DNA of 64,000 bases, from positions 1,488,001 to 1,552,000 of the forward strand of contig JAULSU010000006.1 in assembly GCA_030512335.1 (NCBI GenBank), written 5' to 3'. Positions 51,408 to 61,923 of this stretch are shown in pieces. Positions within the stretch are counted from its first letter, which is position 1. The number at the start of each line of letters is the position of its first letter. The notes below the pieces were generated by a model. That model saw nothing but the letters and a program-made list of their open reading frames with translations, was not told the origin of the DNA and made no database searches. The DNA is from Immersiella caudata (taxonomy: Eukaryota; Ascomycota; Sordariomycetes; Sordariales; Lasiosphaeriaceae). The position numbers and the translations under genes are program-made.

Positions 51408-52299
51408 ATGAGACTGCTAACTCACTTTCTTCTGCTGCTGCTTTCTTCCGTACAATGGGTGCTACCTGGTGCTCTTGCCTACACCAGGGATGCCTCCGGT
51501 CTCGGAAGTCTGGGCGTAAACCCGGCTGGCAGCAACCGTGCTGACCCATTTGCCAGCCGTCAAAATGCTGGTCCTGACCAGAATGGCGAAGGGCTCCACT
51601 TCTGCCCAAAGCATCTCAGGTGGACATTGCCAACGCACGCGCCCTGGTCAAGATTTCCCTCGAGCAAAGTTGCCAAGCACAACAAAGCCCGACTCGCCAA
51701 AACCCTTCCGCAACAACTACAAGCTGAAGCCCGGCAGCAAGACCACGGAGAAACGACAAAAAGACACGAATGCTGATGGTAGTCCCGCCTTGTTCGATGG
51801 GAACGAGGAGATTGCCGCTGCCGCTGCACTTGTCGCCGAGACTAGCGACTCGCTGGTTGGAAAAGAAGCCAATCAGCCAGGCATCCAACCCTTCCCTCCC
51901 AATGTCATAAAGGCTCTCGTCCGCTTCGCCAATCCCAAAGCCACGTTAAACGACGATGTCCGTATCGAGAGTGGGGTCGCAGCCATGACCCTCGCCTGCG
52001 ACGTACTGAAGTCCCTGGACAGCTCTATCATTCCCAGTGTGCATGCCTAGAGCCCCGCGTCTGAGCACTAGGAGGGCTGGACGCTAAAGGAGCACATGTC
52101 AGGCGCCGTCGTGGAGAGCATGGCATTCCGAAAGCTCAACAAGGATGCCAAGAAGCAGATTCTCGAGCAGATTGCCAAGGTGCTCAAGCTTCTTCGAGAG
52201 TACGAGGTCCTCGTTTCCACTCAGGGATGGGGGGGCCTGAATTTTGCTGAGGATGGACATGTCGTCCTGGGGAGTAGGTTGGACGTGTGGGGTTATTGA
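51408..52299 (+). pseudogene. Secreted protein gene, frameshifted (family uncertain)
   Basis: ATG at 51408 starts a clear signal peptide (MRLLTHFLLLLLSSVQWVLP). The frame then reads ..SLGVNPAGSNRADPF and runs on to 51776. Family-like segments change frame along the way: QVDIANARALVKISLEQS in a second frame, AKHNKARLAK in the first, FRNNYKLKPGSK and then ALFDGNEEIAAAAALVAE in the third, which ends with a TAG at 52050. The order (secreted, ALVK, LNKARLANPxRNxYxLKPG, EIAAAAALVAE) recalls the N-terminal region of fungal secreted GH55/pectate-lyase-3-like proteins, but the catalytic part is absent. This match is from memory and weak. A helical frame (52096-52299, KLNKDAKKQILEQIAK) follows. Interpreted as a truncated, frameshifted relic; a spliced short secreted protein cannot be ruled out. 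Confidence 0.4.
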
Positions 52300-52456
52300 C
52301 GATCGATAATTGTCAGTACTTAACTGACTAGCTAGTTACCCAGCATCTTTCGTGTCCAGAGTTGGTGCCAAATGCCATACCTGCCCGCCCACCTCTGCCG
52401 CCTGTCGATGCATGAAGAACAATAAAAGGGCGGCCGCCCCCACCCTCCAGATCGAG

Positions 52457-53002
52457 TTACCAACCAAAGAGGGGCAGGTTCTTCATCGCCCCAGCAGTCA
52501 CAGGGGTGTTCAAGACGGTGCCGCTCCGAGTGCTTGTCGAAGAGGCCTTCGCGCTGGTTGTTGAAACAGTATGGTTGACCCCTTCGGCCTTGAAGACGTT
52601 CAAGACGTCCTTTCCGCCGCAGTTGTCGCTGGGGAAACCGGGACAGCGCACGTTGCAGTCCTCCTGGTTTTTCGCCAACTCGCTGCCCACGCTGTTTCCG
52701 CACCAACACCGTATGCCGCCCTGCAATCCTGCAAATGCGAAGTTCCCGGCAACCGAGCAGCGGCTCGTGCACATTCCAATTGACATGAAAACGTCCTGAG
52801 GCGTTCTCTCCAGTATCATGGGTAGCGCATCCTGATCGTAGCAGCCTATGGCGGTCCAGGTGGGCGGCCGGGGAGTCACTGTAGATGAAATAGTATTGGT
52901 GCTGGAAGGGGTGATTGTCGAGGTCGTTGGTGAACCTGACTGCCCCGTCGCAGCGACCTGGTGGACGAGCGCCGCAAGAGAGAGGACTGCAAAAGTTTTC
53001 AT
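52457..53002 (-). CDS. Secreted WSC-domain protein
   Basis: Single exon, 181 residues from the Met at 53002, which opens a signal peptide (MKTFAVLSLAALVHQVAA); the frame extends upstream to 53137 without a better start. After a Thr/Ser-rich spacer, the WSC domain spans about residues 50-145: IGCYDQD at its start, then MSIGMCTSRC, FAFAGLQGGIRCWCGNS, DCNVRCPGFPSDNCGG and LNVF. These are the eight-Cys carbohydrate-binding pattern. A Ser/Thr-rich tail (VSTTSAKASSTSTRSG) ends in GAMKNLPLFGW. There is no clear membrane helix or GPI signal unless a further intron follows; the protein is probably secreted or wall-bound. WSC proteins include stress sensors and glucan-binding enzymes; this one has only the domain itself. 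Confidence 0.85.
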   Translation of the reverse strand: MKTFAVLSLAALVHQVAATGQSGSPTTSTITPSSTNTISSTVTPRPPTWTAIGCYDQDALPMILERTPQDVFMSIGMCTSRCSVAGNFAFAGLQGGIRCWCGNSVGSELAKNQEDCNVRCPGFPSDNCGGKDVLNVFKAEGVNHTVSTTSAKASSTSTRSGTVLNTPVTAGAMKNLPLFGW

Positions 53003-54937
53003 GGCGCCAAAGCAGAAGTTTGATCGAGAATCAGGAGGAATGGATTGAGAGTCATAAGAATTGATGTACGGATGGATGTGGAAAGATATAGCGGAGGGAA
53101 ATGCAGCACGCTCCCAGGGTTTTCCTGGCCCTTTCAACTCGCACGTTCAGGGAGAACAGGGGGGGGGGGGCTGCAGGGGGGTGACGTCCCATCGAACCCC
53201 ATGGGCTACCCCTGGATCCTTCCCGTCAGCAATACGAGGCGAAGCACGAGATAGCCCTGAAGCTTCAAATCCTGGTCCTTGGCAACAACAACCTCAGCTC
53301 CGTACCATTCTTCACTCTGAGCAAGCCGCTTTCTCGTATTGTAATGTCTTTGGCGAAAGATGAAGGATTGGCCATATGACCCATGATGTGAAAAAAAGGT
53401 TTGACGTTGAGTGTCGTGGGATTGAGGCAACTTGCGATTGCGAGGGTTCGTTATTGGGAAATTACACAACCGGGTTGCACCGCCTCGAAGGATTTCATCA
53501 GGTTATTTGACTTTTCCAGTCCCACCTCACATTCGGCTTTCGGACTCCGAGGCCGAGCTGAACGCCGTTGAATATCGCATAAATTCACTACCGGCCATCC
53601 CTTTTTCCTGCGATCTGAACCACGCAGACAGACTCCCTCAACACGTACAAGCTATCTCCATCATACCCCCCACCGCCATGTCCCTGAACCTGCCGTGTCT
53701 ATCGAACCTTCATATCTCGGTCAGGCGGCATTGCGGCATAACCGCTGTGCTTTGGGTTTTCCTGGGCGGCCGATCCGACTTGGTCTTCCCATTGGAGCTG
53801 ACCCACTTCACCATTTCAATGTTGAATAAGGTCACAATGGCAGCCAAAGCCGCTATGATCTCGTGCTTGGCAGGACGTCTGCCAGGACATATTGAAGCTC
53901 CACCACCTTTCCGTTACAAGTGAGTTTAAATTAGCCGTGGAACCGTGAAGGTAAATGAGAAGAAGAGAGGGGGCCGGGAGGTTGGTTGCCCACCGTAAGG
54001 GAAGAAGTCATTCGGTTCAGCAGCCATGGCAAAGTCTGGCTTTTAGATTGTATCTCCATTCTCGCCCTCGGTGTTGATGTATGCAACGTCCAATAGGCCT
54101 AAAACTCTGACGCAGGATAGCTGGCATCTCCCTAAGCACTCTTGTTAAAGTGAGCGATCTGCGTTGGGGCTTGGATTAAAGACTTCTTCGGTGGCTTGTA
54201 TTCAGCGGCTATAGCCGTCTCAGTGGTTACCTCACGTATAATGTTAACTGAGATATATATTGTAGCGTCTTAATACAAATGAATTAGAGGAGAGGAAGTC
54301 TTAACATTTTCTGCGGGTTAACGCGCTTTTGCTGGTCGTCAGTTTAACATCGAAGCCGGTCTCTGCCTTTTACTGGACTTGTTTCACCACCTTGAAATCG
54401 ACAAAGGCCTGTGCTTATAGTTACATAACTCTTCATTACCTTCAATTAATCTAAATCAGCCCTGGCATAGCGCTAGCTAGCATATGCTTATTAAGTAGCA
54501 CAGCCTTGTATGAGAGTGCACTTTAGCGAACCGGGTCGCGCCGCCATGGCTCTGAACACGGCGCGGTTGGTTTGGGTACCTACTTATCCTTGTTGTGTGC
54601 GTGCTGGACTTGGAATGCCCTTCGTTCACTTCACCTTCTGTGGTCTGGGGCGGGACTGGGGATTGCGCTCGCTGTGGCCGTTCCCGGTTGCCAACCGTTG
54701 AATTAGTGCGTTCTGTTTGTGGCTGCCAATGTCAATTTACTCGTGAAGATCAAATACTTTTGACCGACGAGCCTCTTCCCGAGCTAACTCTTTCGTTGCT
54801 TCTACTTTACCGGTCCTCTGGATCAGCAGCATTCCGCTGGCTCCAAGGATCAAGCTCCAGCCCGCATCCGTAGAGAACAAACAACGGTGCCACCGGTGTC
54901 AAAGTACCGCCCCCATCCGTGAGGTCCCTTCCTCCCG
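53003..54937. other. Intergenic, 1.9 kb, no supported gene
   Basis: Upstream of the WSC gene, then spacer. A 12-base G run lies at about 53159-53170. A frame at 53432-53923 (+) has no signal or domain. Includes the AT-rich tract listed next. Confidence 0.35.
54040..54520. other. AT-rich, TpA-rich tract
   Basis: Clearly richer in A/T and in TA dinucleotides than its surroundings (for example GATATATATTGTAG, TTAATACAAATGAATTAG and GCTAGCTAGCATATGC). No coding frame. Consistent with an old RIP-mutated insertion, but no recognisable element remains. Confidence 0.45.
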
Positions 54938-57148
54938 TCAGTCAACTCCCCTTCCCCTCCTCCTAACCAGCCCAACCACCCCCGTCCCAGCATCCATCTT
55001 CAACCCCATCCTTACCTTCTCCAATCCCTTCTCCTCAATCACCCTCACCACCTCCCCATCCGTCGCCGCCGTAACCTCCCCCAGCACCTCCCTCACCTCC
55101 TTCGCCACCGCAACCTGCGCAACCGCCTGCCAAAGCCCATACGCAAACGAGCACCTCGTCCACTTCGCAAACCCCCCGGCGATGATCAGAACCAACAAAA
55201 CATGACCAACCAACATCCCCGCAACAGCCACAAACCCGACCCACCTCCCCGCCACCAGCACCGGCGTAGCCCAAACTATCGTACTATCCTCCTCCCCCGC
55301 GCCATCAAACTGTCCAACCACATTCAAATACAACACCATACTCCACGTCATCCAAAGCGCATCCAGCGCTAGAGCCGGACTCTCCCCCGTGGCGTTCATC
55401 GCGGCCTGCAGCAATACCACATTCGCGGGATGCGCTAGGGCTACGCCATTATTCGTCTCAACGCTCGCGATATTATCGCACCACGTGCAGAACATAAGCG
55501 AGGTGTTCCACGGCTGGGCGAAGTGAGTGGTTCTGGTGAGGGAGGAGATACCGCGGTAGAGAGCTTCGCCCATGGCGCGGGAGGTATCGTCGGACCAGAA
55601 GGCTTCGAAGTTGGTGCGGATGTCGCGGGAGATGTCCTGCGGGACGGGAGGGGAGGTTAGGGTGAGGAGGCCTCGGGAGGTAGGGGGAAGGGGGGAAGGG
55701 GAGGTGCCGAGGAGGTGGAGGAGGGAGTCGGTGTTCCAGGTTTGGGAGTGGTTGTTCCAGGAGAGGGGGAGCTCGGTGGGAGGGGTGCGGGTGGTGGCGG
55801 AGATGGTTCGCATGGTGTGGTTGTGTTTGAGGCCGCAGATGGAGGCGCTGAGGGTGACGTTGCGATCTTCGACGCCGGAGTTGCGGTCGAAGGGGACGAA
55901 GTGGGACCAGGAGCCGGTGGTGTTTTTGTAGCGGAGATGGTGCGAGTTGAGCTTGGCGGACCAGAATTTGGGGTGGCCGGTGGTCTTGAGGAGGAGGAAG
56001 CGGTCGAGCCCGGGGTCGCCGAGGGAGCAGATGATGGTGCTGGTCTCGATGCTGTCCCCCTTTACCCGCCGACCAAGCTCGGTGAGGGTCCCAAACGGGC
56101 AAGAGAAAGGGATGCTAGGCATCTGGGCGTTTTCGTCGACGATTCCGAGGGAAGTACTGGCGAAGGGACCAAACAGGTCTCGTTCGTAGAAGGTGAAGCC
56201 TCCGCGGAGGAATGGCTCCATTGATGCGGTAACTCGACCTGTTGCTGCAAATTGGCTGGGAACCTCAGTCCCCGTAATGTTCCAGATCCCGTTGCTCGGT
56301 CCAGGGTCCGCGGGGACGCAGATAGTTCTCGCTTGCTGTGTCATGGCGGGTCCGTCGTACGACAGAAGACGAAGGCGATTTTGTGCTTCGAACGGGAGGA
56401 ATGCTCTGAAAATGGTACCGGTGTCGCTCACGCCCTCGGCAACACTACGATTGTCCGCCCTGGCCTCGGCGAATGTCGACCACGTTCCCGGGGATTTCAA
56501 CCACGGAAAGTTTCCGTTTCCTTCCAGGAACCGACCAGAGGTGTCAAATACGGCCAGTCGCTGTGACATGGGATCTGATCTGATGGTGGACGTCTTGAGA
56601 TCCGATACCAGCAATGTCGAAGAGAACTGCAAGCCGAGACTGAAAAGGTACGACAACAGCATCAACACTTCCCATGAGTTGAAATGAAAACCTCGCGGAA
56701 GTCGTTGAAGGGTCAGCCAGACCATATCCCAGGGACCGCCGTTGTATGCGCGAAGTACCGACACTTTCGCTGCATTTTCGAAGACGACACCGGCAGGTGT
56801 TTCGAGAATGAGGCCAGCAGCCAGGCTCGTGGATATGACTAGCTGAAATCCAACAATGATGCGTATTAAGAGAGTTGACAAGGTGATTGTTGGTGCCATC
56901 CAGGAATTGAGGACGATAACTCGCCACGCAAGGGGGTTATCTTGGTCATCGTTTTGGGCTTGTTGCTGGGACCAGAGGAATCCGAGGAATGCCAAGACTC
57001 CCAGTTGGAGAGGTATTCCGCCGTAGATTACGAACAGTCCGTAGAGGCCGAATCGCTGTCGGGTGCTGTGTTTTCTCGTTGTCATCGCTGTTGAGCTGTG
57101 TGTTGATGGGGAGTCATTGTGGCCGCGCATGGTCGCCCTGCTGAGCAC
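54938..57148 (-). CDS. Large fungal transmembrane protein of unknown function
   Basis: Single exon, 736 residues; Mets at 57148 and 57130 are equally possible starts. Near the N-terminus lie hydrophobic segments LFVIYGGIPLQLGVLAFLGFLW, TITLSTLLIRIIVGFQLVIS and LMLLSYLFSLGLQFSSTLL. A long middle region (about 200-600) carries many NxS/NxT sites and paired Cys, suggesting it is outside the cell. A last segment WVGFVAVAGMLVGHVLLVLIIAGGF (about 655-680) is followed by a cytosolic tail. The motif RAYNGGPWDM is shared, as far as I remember, with other unstudied Pezizomycotina membrane proteins of this layout. No function can be given. No intron needed. Confidence 0.8.
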   Translation of the reverse strand: MLSRATMRGHNDSPSTHSSTAMTTRKHSTRQRFGLYGLFVIYGGIPLQLGVLAFLGFLWSQQQAQNDDQDNPLAWRVIVLNSWMAPTITLSTLLIRIIVGFQLVISTSLAAGLILETPAGVVFENAAKVSVLRAYNGGPWDMVWLTLQRLPRGFHFNSWEVLMLLSYLFSLGLQFSSTLLVSDLKTSTIRSDPMSQRLAVFDTSGRFLEGNGNFPWLKSPGTWSTFAEARADNRSVAEGVSDTGTIFRAFLPFEAQNRLRLLSYDGPAMTQQARTICVPADPGPSNGIWNITGTEVPSQFAATGRVTASMEPFLRGGFTFYERDLFGPFASTSLGIVDENAQMPSIPFSCPFGTLTELGRRVKGDSIETSTIICSLGDPGLDRFLLLKTTGHPKFWSAKLNSHHLRYKNTTGSWSHFVPFDRNSGVEDRNVTLSASICGLKHNHTMRTISATTRTPPTELPLSWNNHSQTWNTDSLLHLLGTSPSPLPPTSRGLLTLTSPPVPQDISRDIRTNFEAFWSDDTSRAMGEALYRGISSLTRTTHFAQPWNTSLMFCTWCDNIASVETNNGVALAHPANVVLLQAAMNATGESPALALDALWMTWSMVLYLNVVGQFDGAGEEDSTIVWATPVLVAGRWVGFVAVAGMLVGHVLLVLIIAGGFAKWTRCSFAYGLWQAVAQVAVAKEVREVLGEVTAATDGEVVRVIEEKGLEKVRMGLKMDAGTGVVGLVRRRGRGVD

Positions 57149-58068
57149 CTTGGGATCGTTGATGGCATCGGATTTGCGTTATGCGTGGGTCCGACCTTGG
57201 GGCTGCGTTTGCTAAATACGCAACGGCGCTGAACAGGGCATTCCTGCTCCATTTTCCAACTGGGCCCCATTGGATGCATTGCCCCGTGTTGGTTCTGCGC
57301 GGGACTTGTGCTCAATTTCAGCAAGGGCTGTGTAACCCTGCTGGGGAAGAAGGAACCAATCCCAACCAACTAAAATTTGAACCCGCATGAAAAGGACCCT
57401 CAGCCCTACATGGTAGCCCAATCACAGAGAGAAAAGGTGGGGTTGGCCGCATGACGATGAAACTCATGGACCTGCAACCAACCTGGAAGTAGACAAGGCC
57501 CAGCGGTTTCAGTTTCTTTTGAGCTGAAAGCGGCAAGTATTTGACGTTCTTCCATCTCATTGCTTTCCCTGGTTTTAACACTAGATGCAATCCAGCATGT
57601 CTCCTGACAACTACCTAGATATACGCCCCTTATGTTATAGTTATAGGATTTGCAATGTGGAATTCGCGGCGGGGTGGTGCAGGAAAATTGATGAGGTATC
57701 TCCATGGATCGAGATGATTACCAACTTCCAACTGTGGTCTCATTCTCGCCAGTTAGATATACAAATGTGTGCCTGTATGCCTCCAAATCCAATGCCCTGA
57801 GGACCTGACACGGCAATATCCATTTTTAGGAGGTACCTCTTGACGGGCACCACCTGGGCAATCTCAGGCGTCATGCTCTGTGCGGGGTTGGGGGAGTCAT
57901 GGTGCAGGTAACGTAATCTTGACGGGAGGGTACGTGCTACACTGCAATTCTGGTGCCAAAGGGAAGGAGCAGTGGTTTGCAGCTGCGGTAACCCACAACC
58001 CCAGCCTCTCAAGGTGCCAGCCGAAAAAAAATCTTTCCTCCTCGACAGCAACTCCGTTCCTAACAAGA
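57149..58068. other. Intergenic, no gene
   Basis: Promoter side of the membrane protein (-) and spacer before the second HET relic (+). Short frames only. Confidence 0.3.
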
Positions 58069-59681
58069 TGTCCCGATGGCACGCCGCAACCTGCAAAGAC
58101 CCGAAGATTTATTACAGGGAGAAGCACTGTTCAGCACCAATTGCAGCTCAGCCCGTCGCATCAAAGCCTTCATCATGGAGCACTTCAGAGCCTCACCCCC
58201 CTGATCTTCCCGCCGACGAACCCCCCAGCTCTCTCCATCCCACCTGGCCCTCGACAGTACTTTACACTTCCTCTACTACTTCTAAAGATGTCGTTATCCC
58301 AACCTCACCCCCTCTTACCACAGAGCCTCCAACGCCAATCTACCCAAGTTCGCTCACCGCCGCTTCCATCCGACTTTTGACACTCTCCCCCAGCGGCGGC
58401 CCGTTCTGACCGCTTCATCTCACCCCCTCAACGCACAATCGCACCCCAACCCCGGAGTACGAAGCCGCCTCGTATCCCTGGCCGTTGGCTCACCCTTTAC
58501 CCGGCAGGCTAGTTTAGGCCGGCCCATTCTACGACATGTTGCTTCTAACACGCAACTGCGCTGCCATGCTCGCCTACCTTCGCCTCCCCAACATCCCTCG
58601 CATCCTCTGGTTTGACGCTATTTGCATCAACCAGGCTTTGGCGTCTGAGAAGGCGAGTCAAATCCCAAAGATGGGAAGGGTTAACGGTGAGGCCATGCGA
58701 GTTATTGCGTAACTTCCCAATGGCTTCATGGATGGCGAAGGATAGCCCCCTCGATATCATATGGGCCAGATGGAAAGGCCAAGGCTCGAACGGATGTTGG
58801 CCCATCCGTATTTCATAAGGCTGTGGGTGATTCAAGGGTGGTGCTGGCCTGGCGGTTGGTGTTTGCGTTTGAGGGCGCCGAATGGAGGGCTGATGGGTGG
58901 GGGTCATGAAGCGACTGTCGGAGGAACTGGTGCTGGAGTAGTGGTTCGGGAGTATTGCACGTGGGCAAATCTCAGGATGGTGCCCGGCTGATACCGGCTT
59001 TATGGGGGCACTGATGCACACTGCGTGGTGAATCTGGGGAAGGCCAAAGAAGTGCCAGGGAATGCGGCGGTGGTGAAAGCCTGGGACAGGTGGCCTTATC
59101 GGGTGCCAGACTGCAGAGCCGAGCGGGGATTTGGTTTACAGAGAACCGACCCGGGAGCTGCAAACCGGGCCTTATGGCAAGATTTATGGGTCAAGGCTAG
59201 GGGGCTCCCGACTCTGGGATTCCCACAGAGCCGCCAGTGGAGCGTGAACGATGCCGCCAGGGGAAACACGCGTTATAATGCACATCCGTTTCGAATACCA
59301 TCGGTCAACGTCGACGGGAGCCTGTCACTTCACATGGTCCGGTTTTGTCGGATTCGACATCCGCCCGAGCATTTGGGACAGTTTCCGAATAAACATGAAT
59401 TCGGTCTCCTACCCTTCCATGTCTTCATAGTGCGCGGTCTCGAATCGCACCTCATGTTCGCCACACATGACGGCTCACTGGAAGGTCACGCGCTGCTCGG
59501 AGATTGTATCTTCTTCGAAACCGAGATCCAACCACTTCTGATGCGGCGGGACTCGAACGGTCCTGAAAGCCAGTTCCGCATTGTTGCGGCGTTACAAAAA
59601 GTATGCGTTGTTCTGACCGGCAAAACCGACGCCAGCTTTGAAGATGAAGGCCTGGCTAGAATCCACGTACTTCGGTCTTGA
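58069..59681 (+). pseudogene. HET-domain gene (second relic), decayed
   Basis: One frame reads AASIRLLTLSPS, TGA, ..TPEYEAASYPW, TAG, LLLTRNCAAMLAYLRLPNIPRILWFDAICINQ (58540-58632), MGRVNGEAMRVIA-stop; after frame changes follow MLAHPYFIRLWVIQ, VVLAWRLVFAFEGAEW and, in an open frame from 59025 to 59681, a long C-terminal part with LGQFPNKHEFGLLPFHVFI, HLMFATHDGSLEGHALLGDC and FEDEGLARIHVL. The first blocks are the HET core (YEALSY.W, TRN...AL..LR, LWIDAICINQ). At least three stops and one frameshift break the gene, while the C-terminal 200 codons remain open. The core is closest to the class seen in the intact HET gene 2.3 kb downstream, but is not a recent copy of it. Confidence 0.8.
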
Positions 59682-60667
59682 CTGGTCTTTCCCTCAGTTT
59701 CTGGGCGCTGACAAGCTGGTTGATTCCATTCTCGAAGATACTCGTCCCGACCTCGCCCGGTTTCGATACAGTCCCGCCGCGGTCATGCGCGGTCATGCTA
59801 CGGCATCAATTCTTCCTCGGCAAAAACCGTGAGAGAAACGCTACCCGTGGTATTGGGAGTAATAGGTGCATCGAGTGGGGCAAGCGGGTCTCGGTTGAAA
59901 CCCGACCACTTCTTCCGGGCTTTCGAGCAAGTCAACCGAGCCTTTCTTCCAGCCAAGCTGTCAACAAACCATGGTCCAAAGAGGAAGGCAAATTGTTGTT
60001 CGTTTGGCTAACATACCTAGAGTTCTGCTTCCCCGTTGAGGCCCGTTGCTACGTCGAAAACTGGTACCCCAAACCCACCGATCTGGGTGACAGCGGCCGT
60101 CGAGTTACCACCTCTAACCTAAGTACGGACCTCCGTGCCTTTCCCGATCGACCCGGCGGCAGCAAACACAAACGACCCCGCCCCACGGCAACGGGAATTT
60201 GCGAGAACGAGTATTCGTAGGGAAGCCGAAAGTCAATGGTTCGTCATGAGAACGATATTAGTTATTATGTCCTTGTTCTTTATGACAGATACTTGTAATT
60301 TGATGGAGGATGAGACAGGAGCAAAGACCTCACATCAATGCGTGTTGATCCTCTCGTCTCGAGAACAGACCGGTCAATGACTATCAGCTTCTGCAGCTAA
60401 GGAGGTCTAGACCTGCGGCGCGTTTGGCTGGCAAATCAGGTGTCGGTCGCCACCTGCAAGCCACCGGGATAGCTCCGATTCAGCTAGACCCGTCAGCTGG
60501 GGCTGAAAACTCCCGCTAAGCTAGATACCAGATGGACAAATCAAGACGTCAGCTTTTTTTGGCTCATCGGGCAAAGATGCCCATAAATACCCATCACACA
60601 TTTCCCTGAATGGGTACGAGTGACTTCTAGTGCCCCTCACGTAGCTCACACGCAGTGTCACCACGCC
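59682..60667. other. Spacer between HET relic and Gln-rich gene
   Basis: Short frames only; some near 59690-59830 may be remains of the HET relic's 3' end. No separate gene supported. Confidence 0.3.
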
Positions 60668-61546
60668 ATGTCTCACAATCAACAGCCTCCATATGGCCAA
60701 CACCCATATGGGCAGCAACCTCAACAATACCAATATGTCCAACCGCATCCTGGCATCCAGAATCAGGGGCAAGGGCAGCCTTTCCAACAACAATCCCAGC
60801 AACATGCCTACACTCCAGCGCAACACCAGCTGCAGCAATTCCAACCTGCCCAGCAACAACCCCAACCCGCCCCCCAGCAGCACCAACAACAACCCTCCCG
60901 CTTCGCCCACCTAGCCGACCTCCCTATGTACCTCCTCTCCAACCCCGCCGCCGCCACCGCCGCCGCCCATGCCCACCAACAATCCCTCGCCTACCGCCAA
61001 GAACTCCTCGGCTACATGACCCCCGAGCCCCAACTCTCCGCCATGGACCGAGCCACCCTCATGGCCCTCGAAGTAACCACCGGCGCCACCTTCTTCTCCC
61101 CCGACAAGGCCGTCAACGCCATCTTCAAGGGTTCCCACCTCCTCGCTAAGCTGGATGATATCTCGGCTAGGAACTCTGAGATTATGACGTTGACCAGGTG
61201 GTCTCTCCCTCCTGAGTCTGGATTGGAAAGACTGGTGGTGGATGTGCTGGAGCACAAGAGTCTGAATATGAAGTGGGTCGGAGGGAATATAGTGGTCAAA
61301 GCGAGTCGGCCGGTGGAGGTGAGAGTGAGGGGGAAGTGGGTTGCGGATTTGAGAAAGGGGGAGAAGAAGGGGTGGACGAAGAGTTTTAATAAGAAGAGTG
61401 TGGATGGGATGGGGCTGGTCATGGGCAAGGGGGAGGATGTGGGGTTGGAGATGGTGGTCAGGATGGAGAGGGCGGTTACGGGATTGGAGATGACGCCAAT
61501 TTATGAGGGGTTTTGGAAGGAGTGGGTTGTTCCTGGTTCAAGTTAG
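60668..61546 (+). CDS. Hypothetical protein with Gln-rich N-terminus
   Basis: Single exon, 292 residues from the Met at 60668. The first 85 residues are Gln/Pro/Tyr/His-rich, with QHPYGQQPQQYQYVQP-like runs of up to three consecutive Gln, a low-complexity, probably disordered stretch. The folded part starts at FAHLADLPMYLLSNPAAATAAA and contains two regions of mixed helix and strand (FSPDKAVNAIFKGSHLLAKL; LERLVVDVLEHKSLNMKWVGG). I know no family. Prion-like composition could allow self-association, but that is speculation. Codon use shifts from CAA/CAG/CCC to GGG/GTG/GAG within the gene, as in the gene at 11307. Confidence 0.7.
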   Translation: MSHNQQPPYGQHPYGQQPQQYQYVQPHPGIQNQGQGQPFQQQSQQHAYTPAQHQLQQFQPAQQQPQPAPQQHQQQPSRFAHLADLPMYLLSNPAAATAAAHAHQQSLAYRQELLGYMTPEPQLSAMDRATLMALEVTTGATFFSPDKAVNAIFKGSHLLAKLDDISARNSEIMTLTRWSLPPESGLERLVVDVLEHKSLNMKWVGGNIVVKASRPVEVRVRGKWVADLRKGEKKGWTKSFNKKSVDGMGLVMGKGEDVGLEMVVRMERAVTGLEMTPIYEGFWKEWVVPGSS

Positions 61547-61923
61547 TTTGAGGGCGATTTTCTTTGTCAAGTTATTGAGAGATCTGGTAGCGGAAAGGGT
61601 CTTGAAATGGAATGATCAATTGGGTTTCCATCTCGTTTGTTCTTGGCGTGTTGTGGCTGTAAGAACGGCTGAGACGGAAGGAACGCCTCAGGTGTGAAAT
61701 TTGAGGGAGAATTTCGCTGTGGCGGTTGCCACCATTGATTAGTGATCTTGCGTAGCCCCGTCACACCTGTCGCTTCTCAGCTGCGCCTTTATCACGTGTG
61801 TTGGCTGCCTAAGATACCAGGTACCTTCATGCAGTTGGCCCCTTCCCAAAGTTCAGCTCGCCCAGAACCTCCACTCCTTTAGCGCCGCCTCATCAAAACG
61901 TTGAAGACACACACCTGCCTAAA
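61547..61923. promoter_or_regulatory. Upstream region of HET gene (2)
   Basis: 377 bases between two plus-strand genes; holds the HET promoter. Nothing specific recognised. Confidence 0.3.
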
